64,000 nucleotides of DNA from Iris pallida (Eukaryota; Streptophyta; Magnoliopsida; Asparagales; Iridaceae): positions 26,389,060 to 26,453,059 of the forward strand of contig JANAVB010009598.1 in assembly GCA_029216955.1 (NCBI GenBank), read 5' to 3'. Within the stretch, counting starts at the first letter, position 1. Each line of letters opens with the position of its first letter. Under the pieces are notes generated by a model, which worked only from the letters and a program-made list of their open reading frames with translations, made no database searches and had not been told where the DNA came from. Shown here one piece after another: positions 43,470-54,943 of the stretch. The position numbers were made by a program, and so were the translations under genes.

Positions 43470-45224
43470 CAAACCCCTTGCTAACATGAAACCTAATCAT
43501 GTACATAACTTACATATGTAGGTGACTTAATACTTGCAAAATCATTTAGAAATCAGTAAAAGGAACAATTAAAACTCAGGAAATCAGTTTAAATCATGAC
43601 AGTTAACAGCTAACAGTTTACACATCTGAAACCCATTCGAAATCCATAAATCTCCTAGCTAATCTTGAACCCAACATTTAACAATCTAATACATGTGTAA
43701 ATGAACTTCTCTTTGAATTTGAATCATGGAAATTGGTTTGAAAATACATTTAATTCCAGAAATCAGTAAACAGTGTTCATGTGTATCAAAAAAATTGGGG
43801 AAATGCAATTCGAAGGCTAAAATTCGATTAATGTCCAAAACTAATGGTTGGTAAGTGAAGTGTCATACTTGTGCGTGTCAACCATGGTGTTTATGTCCAA
43901 CCAAGTGGTCACAACCGTGTCCAACACTCACATATACACGCAGACACACACGCGTGCGTACAGCATCGTGATGCGAGTCCAAGGACTCGTGCACTTGACA
44001 CAGGCCACGTGGAGACACGTGGTCATGCACAGGTGTTCACCAGGGTAGGGGAACGTGTCCAAGTGACTGCCTCGTGTCCACGTGAAGTGTGTCGCACGTA
44101 CGAGACGCGTATCCGGACACGTTTTCACGTGTGTGTGCAGCACATTGTCGGATTAGTGCACACGTGATTCCGCTCTCGACACGACACGAGGTTTTAGGAA
44201 GGTTATGTTAGACACTTCCCCCACCTCTGATTCAAGTATTGTGTCCTATTGTGTCGTGTACAGTACACACGACACATCAGGCAGCAGGGCACGTGTGCGG
44301 TGTCTCGTACAGCGGGTTCCCGTGTCCAAACTGACACGATTCGTGTCAGAAATCAAATCAAACAATTACGAAATCAAAGTATATATATATCACTACAAAT
44401 TTGTTAAAATAGTTTTCGAAATTACAAGTTTTCAGTCCTTTCAAGCATTTCATCAAACGCATGCACTCTAACACTGATATGTGTCCGATACGGACACGAA
44501 ATCAAATGCAATGGACAGCAAAACTTCACTACAGCTAGGGAACACCTAGATCTAGGCTACCATATAGGAAAAATGGAATTAAAATAAATTTTGAAGGGTT
44601 TACCTCTAGGTTGCAAGGATAAAAAAAAGCCTCAAATCAAACGGTTCCCGTTGCTAGCCAAATCCTCCAAATTGCTCAAAAACTGAAATTACTCTCCATG
44701 AACATCAAATAGAGGGTGATTAGAAACTATTGCAAAATATTTGGGTCAAAAAGGAATTAAAATGGAATTAATATGAATTTGGGAAGATGGAGATTTACCT
44801 TTCCTTCCTAAAAGTTGGTTGAGTAGAAAAGAGGCAAGAACAAGTGAATGAGTGCTTAAATAGGGGAAGGATTCCTAGGTTGGCCGGCCATGTAGGGCTT
44901 GGTTAGGGTTAGGGTTTCACTAATGGGCCTATGGGCTAAGTTGTATAAGTCATGGAATTAATCCTTAAGTCACAAGCCATTGCACATATTCTTAATTCCT
45001 TCTATTGAAACTAGATTCTAGGTGACTAAAATAGGGTTGACTTAAGTTAGACTAGGGTCACACCATGATAACCAAGTTACCATAGTTAGGGTCAACTTCT
45101 AGGGCAGTCTACAAAGTCTCAATTAGCCGAAGTCAAAAATAGAATCACTAATTCAATAAATCAAAATAATTTCAAAAATTCACAAATGACCAAAATACCC
45201 TCAAGCTAAAATGTGGTAGTGACA
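43470..45224 (-). mobile_element. Element X 5' LTR, second piece (LTR 5' half)
   Basis: It continues X's LTR after Y. The right boundary GTAGTGACA (45224) reads TGTCACTACC on the minus strand, a TG LTR start, and the PMD gene frame resumes immediately beyond it. The first part repeats GAAATCAGTTTAAATCATGACAGT, also present just before Y at about 7475. The middle is rich in CACGTG and CGTGTCC. The TSD cannot be checked because X's other end is outside the window. Confidence 0.72.
43990..44300. promoter_or_regulatory. G-box (CACGTG) cluster in X LTR
   Basis: Six CACGTG palindromes at 44006, 44016, 44079, 44126, 44161 and 44290, in a GC-rich island within AT-rich DNA, with further ACACG/CGTGT motifs between. 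CACGTG is the known site for plant bZIP and bHLH factors. It lies in the upstream half of X's 5' LTR. Confidence 0.5.
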
Positions 45225-45534
45225 AAAAATAATGTACCCGTAGGAGGGTGAGCCGATTCGACTTGATTCTCATCCAACTCTTTCATTATAGCCCCGATTT
45301 CAGACATCGCCTCCAAGAAGATATCGAAAGAAGGACTGGCATTCTGGTTGCCACCATAATTCAGGCATTCGCCCTGATCATCCTTTGATTTAGCCTCCTT
45401 GACTGGGGAAGGTTGAACGTTGTCTGCCGATCAAGGACAAGGAGGGGACACTATTGTCACGTCTACTTCCTCAGACAAGAAGGCACCTGCCTCAGCTACA
45501 ATTTTAGGGTCCTGTGCAAAGGACAAATGCAAGG
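45225..45534 (-). pseudogene. PMD-type transposon gene, 3' fragment beyond the A'' insertion
   Basis: On the minus strand the frame of the main gene piece continues exactly across the A'' solo LTR if one TSD copy is removed (EAFSSL then HLSFAQDPKIVAEAGA). An in-frame TGA follows after VSPPCP, and the frame then stays open (VQPSPVKEAKSKDDQGE, SFDIFLEAMSEIGAIMKELD) up to the X LTR at 45224. The composition is acidic and low in hydrophobic residues, as in the C-terminal tails of PMD proteins. The true 3' end must lie beyond X, outside the window. Confidence 0.7.
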
Positions 45535-46337
45535 TGTCACGACCCACACCCACTGTGAGGGTACGAGAGCGTAACAACGCCCAGCCTACGCCGCAGTGTC
45601 GGCGGTAGAACGCTGTTCTAGGTCATGAACTATAACTAACATAATATGAATACTCTCCATAAGGAGGCCAACACAGAGGTACAACTCAATCACAAATCTA
45701 AGGTAGAATGTAGCATGATAGAAAATAGATAAGAAATCCTCAACTGAGGTACAGCAGAAAAAAATAACAAAGTCTCAACATCTATAAAATATACAACTCT
45801 GAAAATAAGACAACAGCTAAACATGAAAATAAAGGACAGTCTAAGCTATCTACACTATACAAGGTATCATCCTGAGCAGCTGCCTGAACCTCCCCAGGGG
45901 TCCAGGTCGCGAGTGTCAACTAGGCAAACTCCAAGTAAGGGTGCAGGGTTCCTCATCATCCTCTGTAAAATTTTCAATAGGTCCAGTCAGGACGAAAGCG
46001 AGCACAAAACATCTCACGCAGTTCATATCATGTTAGAAAATATAAAGCATGCAATAGAGTAAGGTACATGAAACGCTGAAAGAAGAATGTATATAAAAAC
46101 AGCAGAGATTTGATAATGGAAAATATTTATATATGATAAATAAGAACTGTAAGTAACATGTGATTTAGAGCACAATATGGTTATGTAAACGGGTTAGGTT
46201 ATACAATAAAATGGGACTCCTTTGTAAGTGGGTGTACAATGGACATATACAATTTCTTATACAATAGGATTGATCACATAACCAATTTTACTCTCCCTCC
46301 CCAATCAATACACAAGGATCCAATTCAGTTACGTTAC

Positions 46338-46411
46338 CTTATACAATGGCTTGTACAATGGCTTATACAATGGCTTGTACAATGGCTTGTACAATAGCTT
46401 GTACAATGGCT
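46338..46411. repeat. 12-base TTGTACAATGGC tandem array in A''
   Basis: Six units of (C)TT(G/A)TACAATGG. Most units contain the perfect 8-base palindrome TTGTACAA. The array occupies the LTR position where A has TCGTGTA motifs and A' has CACGAATCA motifs. Confidence 0.85.
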
Positions 46412-46976
46412 CAATGTGATAATGAGAGTACAATATGCACAATGAGTGTACAATGATAAGGATATTCAATAAATATAATATGTAAGTGAAACGCACATCA
46501 TAATATGTATTTAGTGAATACAAGGAGATAACATCTCAGAAGAAGATCCACATAGAACTAATCCGTGATAATGATCGTGTCAGCATCAAGTACAGTAATC
46601 TAGAGCAAGAATGTAAATCCAGACAAGTATGAAACGGTCAGAGAATGTACTTGCCTCGTATCTGAATGTCTGAAGTAAATGTACTGTCCGAGATGAGGTA
46701 CCTGACTCCTAGTTAGAGCAACACAAGTCAAGATGTATACAGGAGATGATAATAGTAATCTATAATGCATCTGCATGCTGTCTAGGTCAAACTAGACTAA
46801 AGTCAACACTTGGTCAACTCTAGTCAACCACACTAGTCAACTAGGTCAAGTCCTAGCCCAAACAAGTCTAATAAGTCTCACTAGGCCTAACCAAGCCTAG
46901 GCTAGCAGTCACACACCAATCACAAGGCTATACAAGCCAACACAAGTCACACATCAAGATACATCACTATCATGCA

Positions 46977-46979
46977 TAT

Positions 46980-47026
<47 letters not shown>
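46977..47026. repeat. AT microsatellite in A''
   Basis: About 50 bases of (AT)n inside the solo LTR. Confidence 0.85.
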
Positions 47027-47028
<2 letters not shown>

Positions 47029-47202
47029 AGAAAGGAACTAACATGTAAAGCTATGTGTGTGTGTGTGAACATGGAGGTGTACATGAAAAGAGAAATCAAC
47101 ACTAGTTATGAGTTTACACTACACATGGCACAAAGCTAACCCATCTACATTATACATGTATTATACTTAACATGTATGGCTACAAGTATACATCTATATA
47201 CA

Positions 47203-47258
47203 TTAGAGTAGAGACTATTTAAGTTATAACTTAGAGTAGAGACTATTTAAGTTATAAC
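47203..47258. repeat. 28-base exact tandem duplication in A''
   Basis: TTAGAGTAGAGACTATTTAA followed by GTTATAAC occurs twice, head to tail and identical, which suggests a recent slippage event. Confidence 0.85.
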
Positions 47259-49866
47259 TAACATGCATCTATACTTTACATAAATCTATATATATTATAG
47301 CAATCATTTAGAGAAGGGTTACATGGCATGGTGGTTGATATAGAGTGGGGTGTCCTTGTGCAGAGGGTGAAGTTCATTCTCAGTTTAGTTCCACATTTAC
47401 ATATAAACTAAAGTGAGCTATCCCATAAACTGATGTAACTAACCACATAAAATGAACCATGTTATCTGAAATCTGCCATTAAGCCAACATCCCATATGCA
47501 TACAGCTCATGCATTGTCTAATACTGAAATTAACTAACATTTCGAATTAAGGGGTTGAAGGTTAACATTACATTCATAGACATTCCACTATATTGAAAAC
47601 TAAAATTGGCTTGGCAATAGGAAAAGGAAGGTATATATGCTTACATGGACAGTTCAGTGTTCGAACAACCTAAAATGAACTAACATTCAATCTAATATCA
47701 GCTATGCATTGGTTCTATGTCTACATATGAAATCTGATATTGCATTTACAATATTTATACATTATGCATTCATATCTATCATTACATATATACCTTGCAT
47801 TTATATCTAGCATTCATTATATACTTTCATGCATGCATTGTATATCATTCTTTCATTCATGTATTTATGTATTGCTTACATACATTACATTAATTGCATT
47901 CCTACATGCTTGCATTCAACCATATATATACATTAATGTAAAGAGGATATATATCATATATATATATATTATTTCATTCATCTAACATATCATGCATTAC
48001 ATCTATTATTATATTACATTCATGCTTGCATTCATTCATCATTCATTTATTCTCTTGCACCACTATATGCACCATACATTACATACTATGGAACCTACAT
48101 ATTCATCACAAGCCATACTTATACATGCTTACATTAGATAGGATACTTACACCTCATACATCATTTATTTAACCATTTACTCATGCTTGCATTATCTATT
48201 TAATTACATAATGTATATACATTAACATGGGTTAAAATCAAATAGAACATTATATTAGACACAAGGGTGCACAAGATGCATATGCCGAATAGTAACTCCT
48301 ACTAATAATCAATACTGTACCATCTCAGCATGAATTAAAATTTAGGATTAAAGTATGTTATAGATCTATGTGTTAGCTTTCCGAAACTTCAAACGGATCG
48401 CGTTTTCGTTTCTGAAAACTCCCGGAATCGCAAAAACACCGAGAACGCATTTGTCTTTCGTACAGCTGACACTCAAATAATTCTCCAGAAAGTTACAGAA
48501 AGAATTAGGTCTATTAATACATGTTTTTGGAAAGCTAACTTCAATAAGCTTTTTTAAAAAAAAGGGGAGATTAAACCGAACTTTGAGCTAGAAGTTATGA
48601 CATTTCTAAGTTATGGCTGAAATTAAAAACGTGGATAAAAATTATGACGGCTTTAGGTAGTTTGAAACAAAAGAACACAAGTATATAACATAATATATCA
48701 AGAACTCACTCTCTACACTAATATATATATGAGACACTATAGAACACATCTCCAATACAAAAATATGAGATTAAACATGTAATAATTCATTCATACATAA
48801 CAACAACACATAGTGTGTCCAAATTTGGGATTTTCCTACATGGACACAACCACGACACAAAGGACACTCCTATGACCTCCAAATGGACACGAAATGGACA
48901 CAAATGGAGATACAACCATGGGGGTCATTCCTATGGGTTCAAAATAGACCTATATGTATGAGGAAATGAAAAGGAAAAGGGATTTATACCTCCCGGTAGA
49001 TCGAATCGAAGAAAAGCCTTCCCGGAGCGACACCGACACGTAGAGATTCCAAAAGGACACGAACGAGCTCCGAATCCTCCCAAACTTGGGTAGCTTCCTC
49101 CTTGGCTAGAATGGAGAAGGAAAGAAGAAGATTTGGTGGTAAAATGGAAGGATTTGGTGGAGAAATTGCTAGAGATTGCTCTCTAGGAATTTGGGGAAGA
49201 ACAAGAGAGAGAGTGTGGATGAGAATAATGAAATGAACTTGAGCCTATCCTCTCCCAAAGTGGCTGGCCATATGGGACTATTTGTCCTATTATGGTAAGT
49301 TTCAAAATGCCCCCACTAACCTATTCTATTAGTATTAGAAAAGGGCTAATTGGTTGGGGCTAAATTAGTCATTATAAAGTCTCTAATCACACTAACCTTA
49401 TCCATAATAATTAGTCTAACCTCTAACTAAAATATTTCTATCATATGGACTAAAATTAATATCATGTGGGCCATACCTAACTAGTGTGTGGGTCCCACTA
49501 GAGTCAAACTACTCCGGGTCCCCGTTTCAAGTCGGATTGAGTTAAAATTCGAACCCGACTCAAATAACCCCAAAACAATATCATAAATAATAAAATAATA
49601 TCAAAATAATTCAAAGAGGTCAAATGAAAAAAAATATCCTTAGGCCAAAAATAACATTAAAATATCATAATCACATGGTTAGGCTCTAGGTCAAACAGTC
49701 TCTAGGGTTTCACTAGCAAAACGTCAAAACCACAAGTCATTGATTTAAATAATTTTAAAATAATTTAAAATCACCAAAAATTATATCATGAATTAAATAT
49801 CATTATTAAAATAATTATAAACACAAAATTTCAAAATTACCCTCATTTGGAAAACTGGGTGCTGCA

Positions 49867-52408
49867 CAAGGATGAGAAAGCTTCTAAAGGGTTGACCAAA
49901 ATGGCTATGGAGTCTAGGAAGGGATCTACCTCCTGAATGGTAACAGCCCGCAACGTCGTTTCACTTCTTCCAGTTTGCCGAGAAGACCTTCTTAAGGGAG
50001 GTGAGCCAGCACCCACTTCCTTGGCTCTCCTTAGGGTAATAGTCTTCTTCTTCCTCTTAAAAGTTGGCTCTTGGGCCAATTCTGTTGAAGCTTTCCTCTT
50101 CTCAGGAGGATTAGGAAGAGCATAATCATCTTTTATGCCCTCATTTGGAGGTATTACTGGCTCCCTAAGGATAGCCTTCGGCCGTGGTGCTGCGGCTGGC
50201 CTCACGGCTGGAGCAACGCTCTCCTTCTAACGGCCCTTCGGTGCCTCTCAGGCTCGTTTTGTAGAAGGAAGGCCAAACCGAGTCCCCAATATCAAGCTCT
50301 GTTCACGATCATACCAGGGATGAAAGGTATTGATCTGAACATAAAACTTGGTGGCAGCAAAGCACAGATGGGTTTCGGGCTTATCTGCAGGCAGAGTGAA
50401 GATTGCCCCCGTGCATCCGACGTTGTAATATATCCAGGTACGCGCCCCATCAATTATGCTGCCTATTGACTCCAAATACGGGCTAGCATTTCCCAAAAGG
50501 AGCTGGCTGTAGCCAAACTGCCGTGCAAAACGACTCGGCAGGTATGGCTCCAGATAGGTATGGTTCTTGTCTCTGAGCCCCAGATGCGACAGCCTAATAG
50601 ACTGAAGCCAGTGAAATGCCCCAGCAGTCAAGCTAGTAGTATGAACTCCCACATCCACTAAAGTATCTCCTATACTGCCACTGCCGGACGGAGGAGATAT
50701 CCTGAAGAACTCGTAGTTCTGCAAGAAGCTTAAAGCCCTTCTGCAAGAAGGTATACCAGTGACGGCCCAGTCTGCGTCACAGAATCTGCGAAGAAAGGCG
50801 TCTCCCTCCAAAGAGTCCTCTATCGACCCAGCGTTCATCAGGGTAGGACAGTGCAGCAACAACCACCCATCAAGAAATGATACGAAAGTTTGGTCCGGGC
50901 GAAGTTGGTTCTGTCGTCAGGAGTCACCGCATTTATAACAAAATCTCGTAGACCCTATTTAGTGGCACAGGCCATTGCGGGAAGCAAGGCAAGCCGGTAT
51001 CCGAATACTAGCTTCACAGCCGGAAGTATTATGCGCCGGCTCATCCTCTCAATAGTCCCTGAACCCCCAGGGACTATACAGTCATGAAGCCAGATCATCA
51101 AGAAAGTTGCCAGCACGGCTTTCTCCAACAACGGATATTCAGCTTGACGGAAGTAGTGGCTGATCGAGGACTTCCCCTGAGGATCATCATTGTCCTCACT
51201 ATCCATCGTATCATAATCTGCCATCCGGACTTCTATCTCAGACTTGGTCATAGGTTTTAAATCGAAAAGGAGGCCGGATCCTCCCCTTCTCCTTGAACGA
51301 AGACGTAGCCCGTCCAAGCTCTTGTGTGAGGATTGGCCTCCTTGGTCCTTCATTTCTTGTTGATCCTATAACAGATGAGGAGGTGGCAGAATAACTCCTT
51401 GTATACTTCCATCATCTCGGAGTTCTCATTCTCCAAGTCTCGGAGCTCCTCATCACGAGGCACGTACTCTTCATACAACTCTGTGCCCCAAGGAAGCTTC
51501 GACACTTCCTGCATCTCGTGGAGAGCCAATCCCATCTCACCGCCCAGAGTAAAGAAAGTACAAGTATGAAGGTTGTATAACTCTGCTAAGGAGACAAACA
51601 TTGGCCAGTTGACCTTTATGCCATATTGGGTAGCCCTAACAGCATAAAAAAGGCCAGAAGTCTTCAAAGTGGCTTCATACGTAGAAAGCACCCAGTCAGT
51701 GAGGTTGCTCCAGAAAGAAATTGGATACCTCCAGCCCTCCATCCGCATCTTCCCCATGGGATACGGCACGTCCTCCGACATCATCAGATTGCAAAGCATG
51801 TCGACAGCATAAGGGTGGAGGTCAGTCGGGATGTCGTTGATTACGGTACCAAGTTACAGCCCCCTCGTGGAGTAAGATGTAGAGCCCCTTACACACTTAA
51901 AAGTATCATTCTTTCGATCTCCCAAGTTGAACTGTATTCTTCCGGAGACGACCCCGGGGAGCTCAAGGGTTAGCTCTCATTTCATCTGAAGCCGTACGGC
52001 TAAGACAGTGAACGCAGACAAAGGATACTGACGCTCCATCAACGGTAGCTATATCCTCTGATTGTTCAGCCTGACCACTAGTGGGATTCTCAAGCGTATC
52101 GTCTCGCCATCTTCGAAGTCCACACTGTCACCGAACAGGAAGTACGATTTCTTGAAACAATGTACCCCTCCGAACAAGAGCTTCTCATCGTTAATCACCT
52201 GCTTCAGGAAGGTCTTATCCTGTTCAAGTATGGCGAGCGTCCGTTCCGTAGGCTGGTTATGACTGATCTTGGCCTGAACCTTGCTAACCATGTTGGTTAT
52301 GAGGCTTGTGTCGAGGACTTGGCAAGCAGAGCCGAAAGGGATTCCACCAAGTTCCGGGATGAACATGTTAACTGCAAGGACAAAAGAGAAAGTCAGACTC
52401 AGAATCTG
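49867..52408 (-). pseudogene. Plant-mobile-domain (PMD, aminotransferase-like) transposon gene, main body, decayed
   Basis: The product resembles transposon-associated PMD proteins. These are also domesticated in plants as MAIN/MAIL proteins; function in transposons is not settled. Read right to left: IPELGGIPFGS region (about 52350), INDIPTDLHPYAVDML (about 51830), then the PMD signature HTCTFFTLGGEMGLALHEM (about 51530-51580), VLATFLMIWLHDCIVPGG (about 51080), and DGWLLLHCPTLMNAGS (about 50850). A Lys/Arg-rich tail follows (KRKKKTITLRR, about 50040). Breaks: in-frame TAG, TGA and TAA between 52050 and 51840, a frameshift near 51353, a TAG near 50952, a frameshift near 50900, and TGA and TAG near 50225-50250. 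Many stops fit C-to-T decay. A pyrimidine-rich run ending CAG at about 52409 and another ending at about 52374 look like splice acceptors. Confidence 0.72.
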
Positions 52409-52699
52409 TAGGAAAAAAAACCAAGTGCTGGAGGAATCCTATGCACCCAAAGGGCTATGCGCCCAAAGGGTTATGCGCCCAAACAGCATATGGGCGCATA
52501 AACATACAAACGGCATGTGGGCGCATAACATACAGCAGCATGTGGGCGCATAACACACCACAGTGTGGGCGCATGCTTCTGTGGGCGCATATAAATGCTC
52601 ACAGAAACATGTTGCCTTGGGTACATGCGCCCAGGGAGAAGAAAAGTCTGAGTGTCGTAAATTAACGCTCAAGACTTTGTTTTTGAGGTGTAGCCTCAC

Positions 52700-52808
52700 C
52701 CAGGATTGGGTCTTGGACTAGCGAGGACGCTGTCGCAGGAGGAGAGCCACTCGGTGCAGCCCCCTTTCCTTTGCAGATCTCTTGGCGGCCTTGGGAGACG
52801 TGGTTCAT
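52700..52808 (-). pseudogene. Possible first exon of the PMD gene
   Basis: On the minus strand an ATG at 52808, about 75 bases below a TATA box, opens a short Ser/Pro/Ala-rich frame (MNHVSQGRQEICKGKG). A donor-like CTGG|GTGAGG occurs at about 52700/52699. Joining to an acceptor at about 52374-52409 would lead into the main body. This gene model is inference; the frame also simply continues to a stop at 52662. Confidence 0.4.
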
Positions 52809-52880
52809 GCAGAGAAGAGATGAAAAGTCTTTTGAAAGTTTTGAAGGAAGAGAGTAATGAATCTTCTCTCTCTTCAAGGC

Positions 52881-52890
52881 CTATTTATAG
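52881..52890 (-). promoter_or_regulatory. TATA box of the PMD gene
   Basis: On the minus strand CTATAAATAG within GCCTATAAATAGGC is a textbook plant TATA box. A start near 52855 would produce a GA/CT-rich leader (AAGAGAGAGAAG) before the ATG at 52808. Confidence 0.6.
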
Positions 52891-53504
52891 GCATGGGCCA
52901 AACACTATGTGCCCACTACTCCTATGTGCCTATGCGCCCACTGCGTACTATGCGGCCACTATGACTTATGCGCTCATATGAAGACCCAGTCTCTTACATA
53001 TTATGCGACTACCACTTGCAGACGGGGACAATGCATGAAGGATGGACCTCTTCAAATTCCACTCCGATGAATCTGTCAGTTCAAATTTTTAAGGAAGATC
53101 TCAACAGCCATCTCTCTGACAGTCTGGCCAAACTCTATGTGCCCAAAGGGAGAGCCATGCTATGCGTCCACTGCATCACGAGAATACGGTCCATGCTTCT
53201 TTCAAAGTATTTCGAACTCGTTCAAGTATCGAAAACTTTGAAGGGGGTCTTGTAGAAGCATAAAAACTTCAGCAGTCTTGACAACCATGCGCCCAAGCTA
53301 GGGAGTCATATGCGCTCAAGCCAGAGCAAGCTATGCGCCCAAGCCAGGACAGCCCACATGCGCCCAAGTCACCAGAGCAAGCTATGTGCCTATGTTGATA
53401 GCATACATCCCCTATGCGCCCACTCTGTACTCCTCCGGAAGGGGGCGCATAGCCCTGTTTCAGGCTATGCGCCCAAGTCAGGATAGCCCCCAACTCAGTC
53501 AAAC

Positions 53505-53600
53505 TCACGATCAATCGTGTACCGAAGCATACGGCCACGTCAGTCTCCACGACTAGTCGTGCACCGAAGCATGCGGCCACGTCAACCCCCACGATCAATC
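53505..53600. repeat. About 48-base tandem repeat with covarying palindromes
   Basis: The unit (A/G)CCGAAGCAT(A/G)CGGCCACGTCA is repeated. The units are separated by the palindromes CACGATCAATCGTG and CACGACTAGTCGTG and by a broken third copy CACGATCAATCCATG. Stem bases differ in a paired manner between the first two. Confidence 0.7.
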
Positions 53601-53660
53601 CATGATCATGCAGTCAGCATGCGCCTACACTCTATGCGCCCAAAGCAGGACTATGCGTCC

Positions 53661-54926
53661 ATATGAAAATCAGTATATTTTCTCATATGGTCGCATAACA
53701 TCATTCCAGCACGAAAATGACTATAAAAAAGGGTCTCGTACCTCTTCAAAAGACAGAACGGAGAGCATTTCAAGAGCCAAATTGTTGCACTTCTAGCCAG
53801 TAAGCCGAGAGTTACCAATTTTTTAGGTTTTCTCCCACTTTTGTAATCGAAGTGTCAACGGAGTAAAGGAGCAACTGCCGCTCAATCTCCATCGTCTTAT
53901 TCCCTAGAATTCTTTTTTGTACTCGGGGATCCTCAGCGCAGGATCTCTCAGGCGTACTCAATTTGTGGTGCCTTGCGCCAATAAGAAAAGACAGTGTTTC
54001 TTCTTCTTTTTTGTGTGTGTCCACAGATATATGATGTCTCAATCAGTCAAATAAGAAGCAATAATATATACATATAAGATAAAGCAGTAAGATGTCCCTA
54101 ATGCTCTATCAAAATGATTATGAAACTTGTTATACTAAATAAAAGCCAGTACAGTATTAAGTCATACATGATCACATCATCAGTTGTAGTCTGAATATAA
54201 ATACAGTTATGTTGCCAAAGTGGCTGGGGAACAGATATCTAGAATACAATGACTAAATAGGTATCGATGCTCTGAAAAATTATAATCACATAAAAAAGAT
54301 TTAACGCAAAAAATTAAAAAAAATGTAATCATATATCCAACCAGACAGTCTGGCATTTTCTTTATTTTTTTAAATATTTGCAATTAAGTATTTTATATTT
54401 TCATAATTTGTATATAAGTATATTTTCAGTATGGCCCCATGTGTGATGCTATAAAAAATGGTGGCAAAAATCGCTTAAATACTCTAACAAGGGTAGTTCG
54501 ACGTTGTGGATCCGACTACGCATGTCTCATCAGGATCTGGGGTTCATACGAAAAGATGTGTGCCCATATCAATGTGGTCAATTTAAAAAGAAGACTTATA
54601 TGCAAATAATAAAAATATACAAAATTGTAATCACATATTCTGTCAAATAGTCTGATAAACTTTATGCAAATTTCACTCGTATAGACAAACTAATGATGAG
54701 CCCTTTCGAGCTTGCAATTTTGTAAATTATTTTCTTTAACGTTGATTACTCTAAATTATATTATCTTATAAAAAATTTGCGAAGATGTTCAACAGGAAAC
54801 AATGGTACATATCACGCAAGTCACCAAAATGTTCATTAGGAAAAAAACATAACTTTTTCAAATAGAAATCAGAATATAGAAATTATTAAATTAGGATGAG
54901 CTCACCACGTGACAAGCCATGAGTTC
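53661..54926. other. AT-rich stretch without recognisable features
   Basis: No gene seen. A TATA-like GACTATAAAAAAGGG lies at about 53720 on the + strand, followed by a leader-like stretch ending in GTGGTGCCTTGCGCCAATAAG (about 53966). This vaguely resembles an LTR end plus primer site, but no matching partner is in the window. From 54040 on it is AT-rich with no repeat or coding pattern I can name. Confidence 0.5.
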
Positions 54927-54943
54927 TGAAGCAGGACGAAGAC
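54927..54943 (-). mobile_element. Unit U, left terminal repeat, first 17 bases
   Basis: TGAAGCAGGACGAAGAC corresponds to TGACGCGGGACGAAGAC at 63694-63710. It is cut here by element V (TSD AAGAC, 54939-54943 and 62390-62394) and continues at 62390. Confidence 0.65.

Larger units (their letters stand above)
45535..49866 (-). mobile_element. Solo LTR A'' inserted in the PMD gene
   Basis: 4332 bases from TGTCACGACCC to CTGGGTGCTGCA, flanked by CAAGG on both sides (45530-45534 and 49867-49871). It is the reverse complement of the A/A' LTR family: it shares the A' 5' quarter (49000-49560) and the A-like middle (47990-48650). It has an extra GT/AT-rich zone with an (AT)n at 46977-47026 and a variable zone of TTGTACAA repeats. 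No internal region is present, so it is a solo LTR. Open frames within are not genes. Confidence 0.9.
52440..53660. repeat. Bidirectional TATGCGCCCA motif region upstream of the PMD gene
   Basis: At least fifteen copies of ATGCGCCCA or its complement TGGGCGCAT, plus near-copies, are scattered through 1.2 kb in both orientations. Two pairs form perfect inverted repeats: TTATGCGCCCA (52471-52481) with 52491-52501, and GGGCGCATAGCC (53443-53454) with 53463-53474. This resembles subterminal repeats that bind transposase in CACTA-type and similar DNA transposons; that role is inference. Confidence 0.7.

Noticed and set aside
52439..53598. Several Cys/His-rich frames in the TATGCGCCCA zone
   Set aside because: The repeated motif encodes Cys-Ala-His or Met-Arg-Pro in different frames, which gives the appearance of a zinc-binding protein; no spacing or conservation supports it.
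53700..54000. Possible LTR end and primer site of a further element (GTGGTGCCTTGCGCCAATAAG)
   Set aside because: No matching second LTR, TSD or polypurine tract in the window; too weak to call.
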